Shown: positions 51,201 to 58,579 of the stretch, one piece after another
How positions within the stretch are numbered: position 1 is the first letter of the stretch
Layout: each line of letters opens with the position of its first letter
Assembly: GCA_964481395.1 (NCBI GenBank)
Contig: CAYZYG010000006.1
Coordinates: 22,366-86,365 of the forward strand
Reading direction: 5' to 3'
Length of the DNA: 64,000 bases
From: JBFMFH01 sp964481395
Lineage (GTDB): Bacteria; Acidobacteriota; Vicinamibacteria; Vicinamibacterales; JAKQTR01
The notes under the pieces: generated by a model
Told to the model about the DNA's origin: nothing
The model's database searches: none
What the model saw: the letters and a program-made list of their open reading frames with translations, nothing else
Translations under genes and position numbers: made by a program

Positions 51201-51701
51201 ATGATGAAGAGGTTGGCGATTGTTGCAGTCGTGGTCGCGGCAGCGCTGGCCCTGCCCCTGACGGCAGGTGCCCAGACGCCCGATTTCACCGGCAAGTGGG
51301 TCCAGGACATGGACAAGAGCGACCCCATGGGCGGCGGCATGGGCGGCGGGCGCGGTCCGGCCGGGCCGCAGTCCCTCACGATCACGCAGACGGCCACCGA
51401 GCTGACGATCGAGCGTGAGGGCCGGGGCGGCCTGATCAAGACCGTCTACAAGCTGGACGGCACCGAGAGCGTCAACGCGATGGGCGGGCGCGGGGGTGAA
51501 GTGAAGTCGATCTCCAAGTGGGACGGCGCGAAGCTGGTGACCAAGAGCACGAGCACGAGGACCACTCAGTCCGGCGAAACCATGACGATCGAGAGCGAAG
51601 AGGTCCGCAGCCTCGATGCCGATGGCACCATGGTCGTCGTCACGACCACCAAGTCCCAGATGGGCGAGCAGACCCGCAAGATGGTCTTCAAGAAGGGCTA
51701 G
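51201..51701 (+). CDS. Secreted beta-rich protein, unknown function
   Basis: 166 residues. A signal peptide (LAIVAVVVAAALALPLTAGAQ) is followed by a domain starting TPDFTGKWVQDMDKSD, with a Gly-rich loop (MGGGMGGGRGPAGP) and alternating charged beta strands. The start FTGKW and the strand pattern resemble the two-repeat secreted protein at 14116-14844 (G-x-W). Two ATGs (51201, 51204) follow AAGGAG. It is the last gene of the efflux cluster, 20 bp after the MacB permease. Confidence 0.7.
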   Translation: MMKRLAIVAVVVAAALALPLTAGAQTPDFTGKWVQDMDKSDPMGGGMGGGRGPAGPQSLTITQTATELTIEREGRGGLIKTVYKLDGTESVNAMGGRGGEVKSISKWDGAKLVTKSTSTRTTQSGETMTIESEEVRSLDADGTMVVVTTTKSQMGEQTRKMVFKKG

Positions 51702-51943
51702 GGTTCCGCAAGCCTCGCATCCAGGTCCGCCAGCGCCCGACGAAGCATCTCCTGCTGCGCCGGCGCGGCGGCCCGACGAAGATCGGCCGCTGTCCTCGCG
51801 CGCGCCAGTTCCAGTGCCTTTCGGCGCTGGTGCCGCTCGCGTTCCTCCTCCGACAGCGGCCGATTCTTTCTGTCCCCGCCCCCGCCCCTCGCCGCCTCAT
51901 CCTGCTGCGATTCCACTGACTTGCTCTCCCACCCTCTGGCCAT
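51698..51943 (-). CDS. Small highly charged helical protein, unknown
   Basis: 81 residues, very rich in Glu, Arg, Ala and Gln. The segment LSEEERERHQRRKALELARARTAADL is predicted to be a continuous amphipathic helix or coiled coil, followed by LADLDARLAE. I know of short proteins of this kind in Acidobacteriota but no function. The ATG at 51943 has GGGAGG at 6-7 nt. Its end overlaps the end of the preceding rightward gene by 4 bp, and it starts 30 bp after the nitrilase-like gene, on the same strand. Confidence 0.55.
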   Translation of the reverse strand: MARGWESKSVESQQDEAARGGGGDRKNRPLSEEERERHQRRKALELARARTAADLRRAAAPAQQEMLRRALADLDARLAEP

Positions 51944-51973
51944 CACTCGCCTCCCCGCCACACCGGCGCCCCG

Positions 51974-52798
51974 TCAGAGGCCCAGCAATCCGGCGACGAT
52001 GTCCGGGCGCCGGTCACGATAGAACAGCTGGCGCGCGTGGCTCCGCGCCAGGTCCGCATAGTCCACGTCCGCGAACACGATGGCGTCCACGCCCGCCGGC
52101 CCCCTGGCGATCACCTGCCCCGTCGGCGCGCAGACGAACGATTCACCCGCAAAGGTCATCGAGGGCTCGACTCCGACGCGGTTGGCCAGGGCCGTGAAGT
52201 ATCCGTTCTGAAAGGCCGCCACGCGAAGTTCGGCCTCGTACAACCCGTCCGGCCACTCCCCCACCATGCCGGCCTGAGGCACGACGACCAGGTCCGCACC
52301 CTGGAGGCCGAGGCTCCGCATGACCTCCGGGTAGTGCCGGTCGTAACAGATGGCCACGCCAATCCGGCCAGCCTTCGTCTCGTAGACCGGCATGCCGCGG
52401 TCCCCGGGCGTGTAGTAGTCCTGTTCGTAGAAACAGGGCATCTGCGCGACGTGGAGCATGCGCGTCGTGCCGAGCAGGCGGCCGTCGGCGTCGATCACGG
52501 GCGAGCTGTCGTAGGCCCGGTCGCCCTCCCGCTCGTACAGGTTCAGCACGATAACGACGCCCAGTTCCCGGGCCAGCCCACAGAACCGATCGGTCGTGGG
52601 ACCGGGCACGGGCTCGCCCATCTCGACCGGCGCCGGCCCGCCTGGCCGGCAGCACGGGAAGAACCTGGTGAACGCCAGCTCCGGAAACGCCACCAGCGCG
52701 GCCCCGGAGGCCGCCGCCATACGTACGGCCTCGAGTCCCCGCTCCACGTTGAGGTCGTGCGCGTCCGTCGCCGCGTGCTGCACAAGGGCTATCCGCAC
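51974..52798 (-). CDS. Carbon-nitrogen hydrolase (nitrilase superfamily) lacking the catalytic lysine
   Basis: 274 residues of the nitrilase / N-carbamoylputrescine amidase fold. The nucleophile is present (Cys151 in VAICYDRHYPE) and so is the base (Glu40 in AFPELAF). The lysine of the Glu-Lys-Cys triad, normally in YRKxH, is replaced: TTRMLHV has Met114 in its place. Overall pattern (CFYEQDYYTPGD, QAGMVGEWPDG) otherwise resembles beta-ureidopropionase and carbamoylputrescine amidases. It may have altered or no amidase activity. The GTG at 52798 follows GGAGG; a longer ATG frame at 52816 would place that site inside the gene. It overlaps folK by 10 bp. Confidence 0.8.
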   Translation of the reverse strand: MRIALVQHAATDAHDLNVERGLEAVRMAAASGAALVAFPELAFTRFFPCCRPGGPAPVEMGEPVPGPTTDRFCGLARELGVVIVLNLYEREGDRAYDSSPVIDADGRLLGTTRMLHVAQMPCFYEQDYYTPGDRGMPVYETKAGRIGVAICYDRHYPEVMRSLGLQGADLVVVPQAGMVGEWPDGLYEAELRVAAFQNGYFTALANRVGVEPSMTFAGESFVCAPTGQVIARGPAGVDAIVFADVDYADLARSHARQLFYRDRRPDIVAGLLGL

Positions 52799-53259
52799 CT
52801 GCCTTCCTCCTTCCATCGCGCGTACAGATCCCTCACGGGGAGCCCCGTGACGGGATCGGTCATGTCGGGGGCGATCTCCGCCAGCGGCTGGAGCACGAAG
52901 CCCCGCTGCCGGAACCGCGGGTGCGGGACGACGAGGCCGGGCTCGTCGATGACGGCATCGCCGAAGAGGATGAGGTCGAGGTCCAGGGTTCTCGGCGAAG
53001 CGGCTGCGGACCTGACCCGTCCCCGCTCCTGCTCGATCGACAGCAGCGCGGTCAGCAGATCACGCGCGGTGCCGGTCCACTCGCCCCGCACCGCTCCGTT
53101 GAGGTACCGGGGCTGGTCCGCGCCGTGTTCGGGGTCGGTCTCGACGAATGTCGACGCTACGAGGCGGGCGAGGATCGTGCGCAGCCGCTCGACTGCGTGC
53201 TGAAGGTGAGTGTGGGGCTGGTCGAGGTTGCTTCCGAGCGCGATGGCAACCTGCACCAC
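52789..53259 (-). CDS. folK: 6-hydroxymethyl-7,8-dihydropterin pyrophosphokinase (FolK)
   Basis: 156 residues. It transfers pyrophosphate from ATP to the pterin in folate synthesis. Conserved blocks: VAIALGSNLDQPHTHLQHAV at the N-terminus, YLNGAV, the RTLDLDLILFGD motif with catalytic Asp residues, and VVPHPRFRQRGFVLQPLAEIAPD. Start is GTG. Lies 9 bp from the ferritin-like gene and overlaps the nitrilase-like gene, so all are in one operon. Confidence 0.93.
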   Translation of the reverse strand: MVQVAIALGSNLDQPHTHLQHAVERLRTILARLVASTFVETDPEHGADQPRYLNGAVRGEWTGTARDLLTALLSIEQERGRVRSAAASPRTLDLDLILFGDAVIDEPGLVVPHPRFRQRGFVLQPLAEIAPDMTDPVTGLPVRDLYARWKEEGRCG

Positions 53260-53268
53260 GGTGTCGGG

Positions 53269-53751
53269 CTATTCGACCCAGCGGGTCGGGAGGACGCCCC
53301 CCCCGGTTCCCATGCCCGCCGGCCGGCGGCCGAGCACATCCTCGCGCCCGGCCAGAGCCTGTTCGAAGAACCGTTGATGCTCGCGCACTTCGCCGAGCAT
53401 CAGCTCCAGCATCTTGCGGTGACGGGCGTGGGTCACTCCATCGAGGCGGGGGCGCCATTTCGCCACGAAATCGCGCGCCGTGCGCGCGTCCTCCTCGATC
53501 ACCGCCCGCCGGGCATCGCGCCCGGACGGCACGGCCGGCGTCTGGCCGCTGTCGTCCGGCTCGAGCCCCGCGTCGCGGATCGCGTCGGCGAGCCAGTGCA
53601 GGTGGGTCTCTTCCCGCGCGATCACGTACTGGTAGGTGTTGTTGAACTCGTAGTCCGATACGAGCTTCGCGCCCTCGACATGCCGCCGGTACAGGGCGAG
53701 CTTCTCGCGGTAGATGTCCTGGATCAGGGCGGTGCGGTCGTCCGGCTTCAC
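53269..53751 (-). CDS. Ferritin-like / DUF2383-type four-helix protein
   Basis: 160 residues, helical. The pattern NNTYQYVIAREETHLHWLADAI and HRKMLELMLGEVREHQRFFEQA gives two E-x2-H-like sites in a ferritin-like bundle, suggesting a di-iron or other metal centre. The reaction is unknown. The start GTG overlaps the TraR stop in GTGA (53748-53751). A longer frame begins at 53793 but lies within the upstream gene. Confidence 0.65.
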   Translation of the reverse strand: MKPDDRTALIQDIYREKLALYRRHVEGAKLVSDYEFNNTYQYVIAREETHLHWLADAIRDAGLEPDDSGQTPAVPSGRDARRAVIEEDARTARDFVAKWRPRLDGVTHARHRKMLELMLGEVREHQRFFEQALAGREDVLGRRPAGMGTGGGVLPTRWVE

Positions 53752-54080
53752 GAGTTCTGCTTCTCCTTGCAGGTGATGCAGACGCGCGTCCACGGAATCG
53801 CGCCGAGGCGGGCGGGCGAGATCGGCTCACCGCAGTCCCGGCAGATGCCGTACGTGCCCTTCTCGATGCGCTGCAGCGCCTCGTCGATGGCCTGCAGGAT
53901 CTTGGCGTCCGTCTGCTTCAGCTTCAGCTGAATGTGCACCTCGTTGTTCCCGCTCGCCTGATCCGCGAGGTCGCCCTGGCGCGAGTTGTTCTCCATCGAG
54001 GCCTGCAGGGGCCGGATCCCTCCGGTCTCGAGGATCTCGGCGCGTTTTCTCATCAGCGCGTCACGGTAGCTCTCTGTCAT
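53748..54080 (-). CDS. TraR/DksA family C4 zinc-finger regulator
   Basis: 110 residues. An N-terminal coiled-coil region (LMRKRAEILETGG) and a C-terminal C4 zinc finger (CRDCGEP, then CITCKEK) match the family that binds the RNA polymerase secondary channel. Short members act like DksA or general stress regulators. The preserved coiled-coil tip could include the acidic residues near QLKLKQTDAKILQ, but a DksA-type DxxDxA motif is not obvious. It is first in the operon with the ferritin-like, folK and nitrilase-like genes. A -10 box TATGAT on the minus strand (54113-54108) gives a leader of about 21 nt. Confidence 0.85.
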   Translation of the reverse strand: MTESYRDALMRKRAEILETGGIRPLQASMENNSRQGDLADQASGNNEVHIQLKLKQTDAKILQAIDEALQRIEKGTYGICRDCGEPISPARLGAIPWTRVCITCKEKQNS

Positions 54081-54107
54081 CGCCCACTCCCGACTCACCA
54101 AGATCCC

Positions 54108-54113
54108 ATCATA
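54108..54113 (-). promoter_or_regulatory. -10 box TATGAT for the TraR-folK operon
   Basis: Minus-strand TATGAT, 28 bp before the start at 54080, with GGGAG as ribosome site in between. Confidence 0.4.
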
Positions 54114-54141
54114 GCACGCCCATAGCACGCCGGACGGGGGG

Positions 54142-56682
54142 CTACTCCGCACGCAGCGTGGCCAGGGGTCGGCGGCGCAGAACGTCCAGGCTCGCCGCCA
54201 GACCGACCACCGACACCAGCAGCACGGACCCGGCCAGCCCGGCTGCCGCGTGGACGGGCACCGGCGTCCAGGGCACCTCGAAGGCGAACCGGCTCACGGC
54301 CCACGACAGCCCCAGCCCCCCGGCGGACCCGATGGCGCCCGCGATCAGGCCCAGCAGAGCGTATTCCACGAGCAGCAGGAGCGCCACCGTCCTGGTCGTG
54401 GCCCCGAGAGTCTTGAGCACGGCCGCCTCGTACACGCGCTGAAACTTCGTCATGGAGATCGACCCGACGAGGATCAGCACGCCGCTGAAGAGCACGAGGC
54501 TGCCGACCACCGTCACCGCGAGCGTGACGTCGTTCACGATCTTCGCGACGCCCGCCAGGATCTCCTGCACGTCGACGACCGACACGTTCGGGAAACGATC
54601 GACGATGGTTCGCTGCAGCGCAGCCCGTCCGTCCGCCGTCGGAGGTCCCTTGACCGGCGCGATGAACATCCGGGGCGCCGAATCGAGGGGGCCAGGCCGG
54701 AAGACGAACATGAACCCGCCGGCCCGCGCGTCGGCCCAGTCGACGCGGCGAACCGACGTCACGCGGGCCTCCACCCTCCGCCCCAGGATGTCGAACGTCA
54801 CGCGATCCCCAAGGCTCAGGCCGGCCCGGTCGCGCAGCCCTTCCTCGATGGAGACCTCGGGCACATCCGTTGGCGTCGGGTCCCAGAAGCGCCCCTCGAT
54901 TACGTCTTCGTTCTCCGCGAGTTCTGACCGGTCGGTAATCACGTACTCCCGCCCGAGTCCGCCGCGGCGCCGAACCTCGTCGCTGTGCTCGAGCTGCAGC
55001 CGGTCTCCCTGGACCCGTGCCACACGGGCCCGCAGGACCGGAATCAGATGGGCCTGGCTCCGAACGCCGCTGGCTTCCGCCGAGAGCACCGCGCGCACGG
55101 CGTCAGCCTGTTCGGGCTGAATATCGATGAGAAACATGTCCGGCGTGTTGGGCCGCAAATCGAGTTGGAACTCCTGCAGCAGATTGGCCTGGAGCGCTCG
55201 CACGCCGACGACCAGAAACGCGCCGAGACCGACGGTCAGCAGAATCGCCCTGGTCTGGTTGCCTGGTCGGACGACACGCCGCGCGGCGTAGCGGATCTCG
55301 AAACGGGGGCTCGCCTGCAGCGGGGCGATGGCCCGGACCAGCACCCACCCCGCTGCGTGCAGCACACCGGCAACGGCCGCGAAGCCCACCGAGAGCACGG
55401 CACCAACTTCGACCGAGCCCGCCTGCCAGGCCGCGAGTCCCACCAGCCCCGCACCCACGACCAGGACGGCGAGCCGCTTCGGCCAGTCCGGCCCGTGCCT
55501 CGGGCGATCGCCGTCGCGCAGCAGCAGCGAGGGGCGCACGTGCCGCATGTCGAGCAGCGGCACGAGCGCGAACAGCAGGGAGATCAGCATGCCGATGCCG
55601 ACGCCCTGGGCCACCGCGGCGCCCGTCAAGGCGTAGGGCGTGGTGATCCCGGCGGTCGTGTCGATCAGCGGCTTCAGCCACCACAGCACGGCCCCGGCCA
55701 GAGCCACACCGGCCAGGCTCCCGGACAGGCCCATGCCGAGCACCTGGACAATGTAGATGCCCAGGATGTCGCGGGCCGTGGCGCCGACGCACTTGAGGAT
55801 CGCCACCGCCTTGACCTTCTGCTGGACGAACACCCGCACGACGCTCCAGACGCCCACGCCGCCGAGCACGACGATCACCAGGCCCACGAGACTGAGGTAG
55901 TTCTCGGCCCTGACCAGGTTGTCGCTGAGACGGTTCTCGGTGGACCGGTAGGAACGGACCGACACGAACTGGTCCCGCAGCGGCGCTCTCAGCCGCGCGG
56001 CCAGCCGCTCAGCCTGGCCCTCGCCCAGCTTCAGCCGGACCTGGTAGCTGGCCCGGCTTCCGTAGGTGATGAGGCCCGTGGCCTGCAGATCGTCGAAGTC
56101 CATGAAGAGGCGCGAGCCGAAGCTGAACCCGCCGCCGCTGCGGCCGGGCTCGGCCGCCACGATGCCGCGTACCGTGAAGGCCCGATCCCCGATGAGCACG
56201 TCGTCGCCGACATCCAGGCCGAGCTGCACGAGCAGGTCGCGCCGCACCAGCACGCCCCGCTCCTTCAGGAGCGCATGCGAGTACGTCAATCCGTGCTCGA
56301 GCGTCACGCGCCCGTACAGCGGGTAGGCGGCCTGCACGCCCACCAGCTCCACGAGTCTCGCGACCGCCTTGCCCGGGTCCGCCGGCCGCACCATGCTCAG
56401 GGTCTCCAGTTCGTCGGCACGGGCCGTCGACGGCAGGTCGGCCACCGCGGACTCGATCGCGGCACGCACCGCATCGTCCCACGGGCGGTTCGTCGACAGG
56501 GAGAGATCGCCGCCCAGCAGCGCTCGCGACTCCCGCGTCAGCGTGTCGCGCACGGTCTGGATGACGGAGCGCAGCGTCACGATGGCGGCCACGCCAATCG
56601 CGAGACACAGGAAGAAGAAGGCCAGCCTGCGCCAGGCCGAGCGGGTTTCCCGAAGCGCCATCCGGAGGATGAACGGCACCAC
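54142..56682 (-). CDS. ybbP: Large ABC permease, YbbP/FtsX family
   Basis: About 846 residues with roughly ten membrane helices in the four-helix FtsX plus extra helices arrangement (two FtsX modules), and large periplasmic loops. It starts MALRETRSAWRRLAFFFLCLAIGVAAIVTL after a short GTG-start extension. The pairing with an LolD-like ATPase and with tesA matches the E. coli ybbA-ybbP-tesA set. The start GTG at 56682 lies 4 bp after the ATPase stop; the ATG at 56661 is possible. It may move lipids or thioester-derived products across the inner membrane. Confidence 0.82.
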   Translation of the reverse strand: MVPFILRMALRETRSAWRRLAFFFLCLAIGVAAIVTLRSVIQTVRDTLTRESRALLGGDLSLSTNRPWDDAVRAAIESAVADLPSTARADELETLSMVRPADPGKAVARLVELVGVQAAYPLYGRVTLEHGLTYSHALLKERGVLVRRDLLVQLGLDVGDDVLIGDRAFTVRGIVAAEPGRSGGGFSFGSRLFMDFDDLQATGLITYGSRASYQVRLKLGEGQAERLAARLRAPLRDQFVSVRSYRSTENRLSDNLVRAENYLSLVGLVIVVLGGVGVWSVVRVFVQQKVKAVAILKCVGATARDILGIYIVQVLGMGLSGSLAGVALAGAVLWWLKPLIDTTAGITTPYALTGAAVAQGVGIGMLISLLFALVPLLDMRHVRPSLLLRDGDRPRHGPDWPKRLAVLVVGAGLVGLAAWQAGSVEVGAVLSVGFAAVAGVLHAAGWVLVRAIAPLQASPRFEIRYAARRVVRPGNQTRAILLTVGLGAFLVVGVRALQANLLQEFQLDLRPNTPDMFLIDIQPEQADAVRAVLSAEASGVRSQAHLIPVLRARVARVQGDRLQLEHSDEVRRRGGLGREYVITDRSELAENEDVIEGRFWDPTPTDVPEVSIEEGLRDRAGLSLGDRVTFDILGRRVEARVTSVRRVDWADARAGGFMFVFRPGPLDSAPRMFIAPVKGPPTADGRAALQRTIVDRFPNVSVVDVQEILAGVAKIVNDVTLAVTVVGSLVLFSGVLILVGSISMTKFQRVYEAAVLKTLGATTRTVALLLLVEYALLGLIAGAIGSAGGLGLSWAVSRFAFEVPWTPVPVHAAAGLAGSVLLVSVVGLAASLDVLRRRPLATLRAE

Positions 56683-56686
56683 CGTC

Positions 56687-57397
56687 CTACTCCACGATGC
56701 CCGAGGCAAACGACGGCACACCGCGCTCTGGATCGACGACGCCCTCGGTGCGACCGCCGCGCAGTCGCAGAACGCCGTCGGCCCGACGCGCGAGCGTCAG
56801 ATCGTGCGTGGCCAGCAACAGCGTGACACCCCGGGTCTTCCGGACCTTCAGCAGCAGTTCCATCACGTTCTGCCCGTTCGCCGTGTCGAGGTTCCCTGTC
56901 GGCTCGTCGGCCAGGAGGATGGGCGGGTCGTTGGACAGGGCGCGGGCCAGGGCGACGCGCTGCTGCTCGCCGCCCGACAGCTGCGACGGATAGTGATGCG
57001 ACCGATCGGTGAGCCCCACTTCTCCCAGCAGCGCCATCGCCCGGGTGCGCGCGTCACGCCGCCCGGCCAGCTCGAGCGGAACCATCACGTTCTCCAGCGC
57101 GTTCAGCGACGGAATCAGATGGAAGAACTGGAAGACGATGCCGATCTTCGCGCTGCGCAGTCTGGCCAGTTCGTCCTCGCCCATCCCCGTGATGTCGGTG
57201 CCGTCGATGAGGATCCGGCCGCTCGTCGGCGCGTCCAGGCCCGCGACGAGCCCGAGCAGCGTCGACTTGCCGCTGCCGGAGGGTCCGGTAATCGCGAGGA
57301 ACTGCGCGCCCGGGACGGTGAGATCCAGAGGATGCAGAATCGTCAGCGGCTGGCCGCCGCTCATGACGGTCTTCGAGAGGCCCTGCAGTTCGATCAT
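56687..57397 (-). CDS. ybbA: ABC ATPase, YbbA/LolD family
   Basis: 236 residues. Walker A GPSGSGKST, signature LSGGEQQRVALARAL, Walker B ILLADEPTGNLD and the switch His in LLATHDLTLARRA. It drives the YbbP-type permease encoded just downstream. The ATG overlaps the tesA stop (ATGA, 57394-57397), so translation is coupled. Confidence 0.9.
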   Translation of the reverse strand: MIELQGLSKTVMSGGQPLTILHPLDLTVPGAQFLAITGPSGSGKSTLLGLVAGLDAPTSGRILIDGTDITGMGEDELARLRSAKIGIVFQFFHLIPSLNALENVMVPLELAGRRDARTRAMALLGEVGLTDRSHHYPSQLSGGEQQRVALARALSNDPPILLADEPTGNLDTANGQNVMELLLKVRKTRGVTLLLATHDLTLARRADGVLRLRGGRTEGVVDPERGVPSFASGIVE

Positions 57398-58113
57398 CGG
57401 CTCAACGCTTCACGAACGGACCGCACGACCAGCGGCCACAGATTGTCGGCGACCTTTCGGGTTCCCTCGGCGTTCGGATGGATCCCGTCTCCCTGATTGA
57501 GGTGCGCCACGCCAGCCACGCCGTCGAGCAGAAACGGGAGAAACGCGACGCCGTGCTCCGACGCCAGCTCCCGGTACACCCCACGGAACGCAGCCGTATG
57601 CGCCGGCCCCAGGTTGGGCGGGGCCTCCATGCCGGCGAGAATCACGGTAATCCCGCGCGCCCCGGCGCGCCGGATGATCGCATCGAGATTCGCCCGCAAC
57701 TGATCGACGCCCAACCCCCGGAGCGCGTCGTTCCCGCCCAGCGCGACGATCAGGACGCGCACGTCTCCGTCGAGACTCCAGTCGAGCCGGCTCAGGCCTC
57801 CGGCCGACGTGTCGCCGGACACGCCCGCGTTCACGACGTCTACCAGAAGCCCGGCTTCGCGCAGCCGCCGCTCCAGGAGTGCCGGATACGCCTCCTCGGC
57901 CTCCAGACCGTACCCGGCCGTCAGGCTGTCGCCCAGCGCGACGACGCGCACGGAGGCGGAGGTCGGCGGTGGGGCTTCGGTGGCCGTCGCCGTCGGGCCT
58001 GGTCTCATCTGGGACGCGTCCTCCGCCGGCCCCGTTCCCGAACCGCAGGCGCTCAACGCGCCGCACAGACCAAGGGCCAGCACCAGCCTCACTGCCCACC
58101 GCTCACCCACCAT
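57394..58113 (-). CDS. tesA: GDSL arylesterase / lysophospholipase (TesA-like lipoprotein)
   Basis: 239 residues. A lipoprotein signal peptide has the lipobox LSAC (Cys near residue 23). The SGNH/GDSL hydrolase blocks are present: VVALGDSLTAGYGLEAEEAYPALL with the nucleophile Ser, GVSGDTSAGG, ALGGNDALRG and the His in GIHPNAEG. TesA hydrolyses acyl-CoA, lysophospholipid and aryl esters. It leads the tesA-ybbA-ybbP operon; in E. coli tesA is divergent from the transporter genes, but here all are on one strand. Confidence 0.9.
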   Translation of the reverse strand: MVGERWAVRLVLALGLCGALSACGSGTGPAEDASQMRPGPTATATEAPPPTSASVRVVALGDSLTAGYGLEAEEAYPALLERRLREAGLLVDVVNAGVSGDTSAGGLSRLDWSLDGDVRVLIVALGGNDALRGLGVDQLRANLDAIIRRAGARGITVILAGMEAPPNLGPAHTAAFRGVYRELASEHGVAFLPFLLDGVAGVAHLNQGDGIHPNAEGTRKVADNLWPLVVRSVREALSR

Positions 58114-58172
58114 CTGCCCTCCGTCTCATCTGTGATCCTTCCCTCGCGGGTCCTGTCGCCGGACAGCCCACC

Positions 58173-58279
58173 GCTCGCGAAACGGCGTCTCGCGAGGTCC
58201 CAGTGTTGGCCTTGCCCCGCCTCCGGCGGGGCGAGACGTCTCGAAGGCGGTCGCGATGTGTGGCCTTCAAGACGTCTGG
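58173..58279. repeat. Dispersed palindromic element, family B copy 2
   Basis: GCTCGCGAAACG...TCTCGCGAG, then CCGGCGGGGCGAGACGTCT and GGCCTTCAAGACGTCTGG. The order of blocks matches copy 1 at 16804-16935 with a shorter spacer (left arm 58232 on, right arm 58262 on). Confidence 0.6.
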
Positions 58280-58408
58280 ACCCACACATGAGCCCACGGC
58301 TGAGGGTCTTCCGCCGGGGCGGGCGCCCGTCCGGCGCCACCCGCTCCGGATCACACCCGTGTCTACCCCGGCCGCGGGCCGCGGCGGGGTTCATCGGTGA
58401 TCCTCCCG

Positions 58409-58429
58409 TTGGGGATTGGGGATTGGTTG
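58409..58429. repeat. Heptamer tandem array H10 (TTGGGGA, 3 units)
   Basis: TTGGGGA, TTGGGGA, TTGGTTG. The complement TCCCCAA is the classic unit of cyanobacterial heptamer repeats. Confidence 0.65.
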
Positions 58430-58479
58430 GGCCTGAGCTGAAACACGAATGGGGACGGGGGACTTCATCTCTAGCCCCC

Positions 58480-58507
58480 GGTCCCAGGTCCCCGGTCCCC
58501 GGATCCC
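58480..58507. repeat. Heptamer tandem array H11 (GGTCCCC, 4 units)
   Basis: GGTCCCA, GGTCCCC, GGTCCCC, GGATCCC. Ends 24 bp before the pgi -10 box. Confidence 0.7.
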
Positions 58508-58530
58508 GGCAAGGATCACCCATATTCCAT

Positions 58531-58536
58531 TATCCT
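58531..58536 (+). promoter_or_regulatory. -10 box TATCCT for pgi
   Basis: Leader of about 37 nt to the ATG at 58580, with AAGGAGAGA as ribosome site. Confidence 0.35.
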
Positions 58537-58579
58537 GTACCCCACCGGCTGGACTGAGCCGGCAGAAGGAGAGAGTCGC

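Larger units (their letters stand above)
58114..58579. other. Intergenic region upstream of pgi
   Basis: 466 bp without a supported gene. Contains the family B element copy 2 (58173-58279), two heptamer arrays (58409-58429 and 58480-58507) and a plus-strand -10 box TATCCT (58531-58536) for pgi. Confidence 0.55.
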
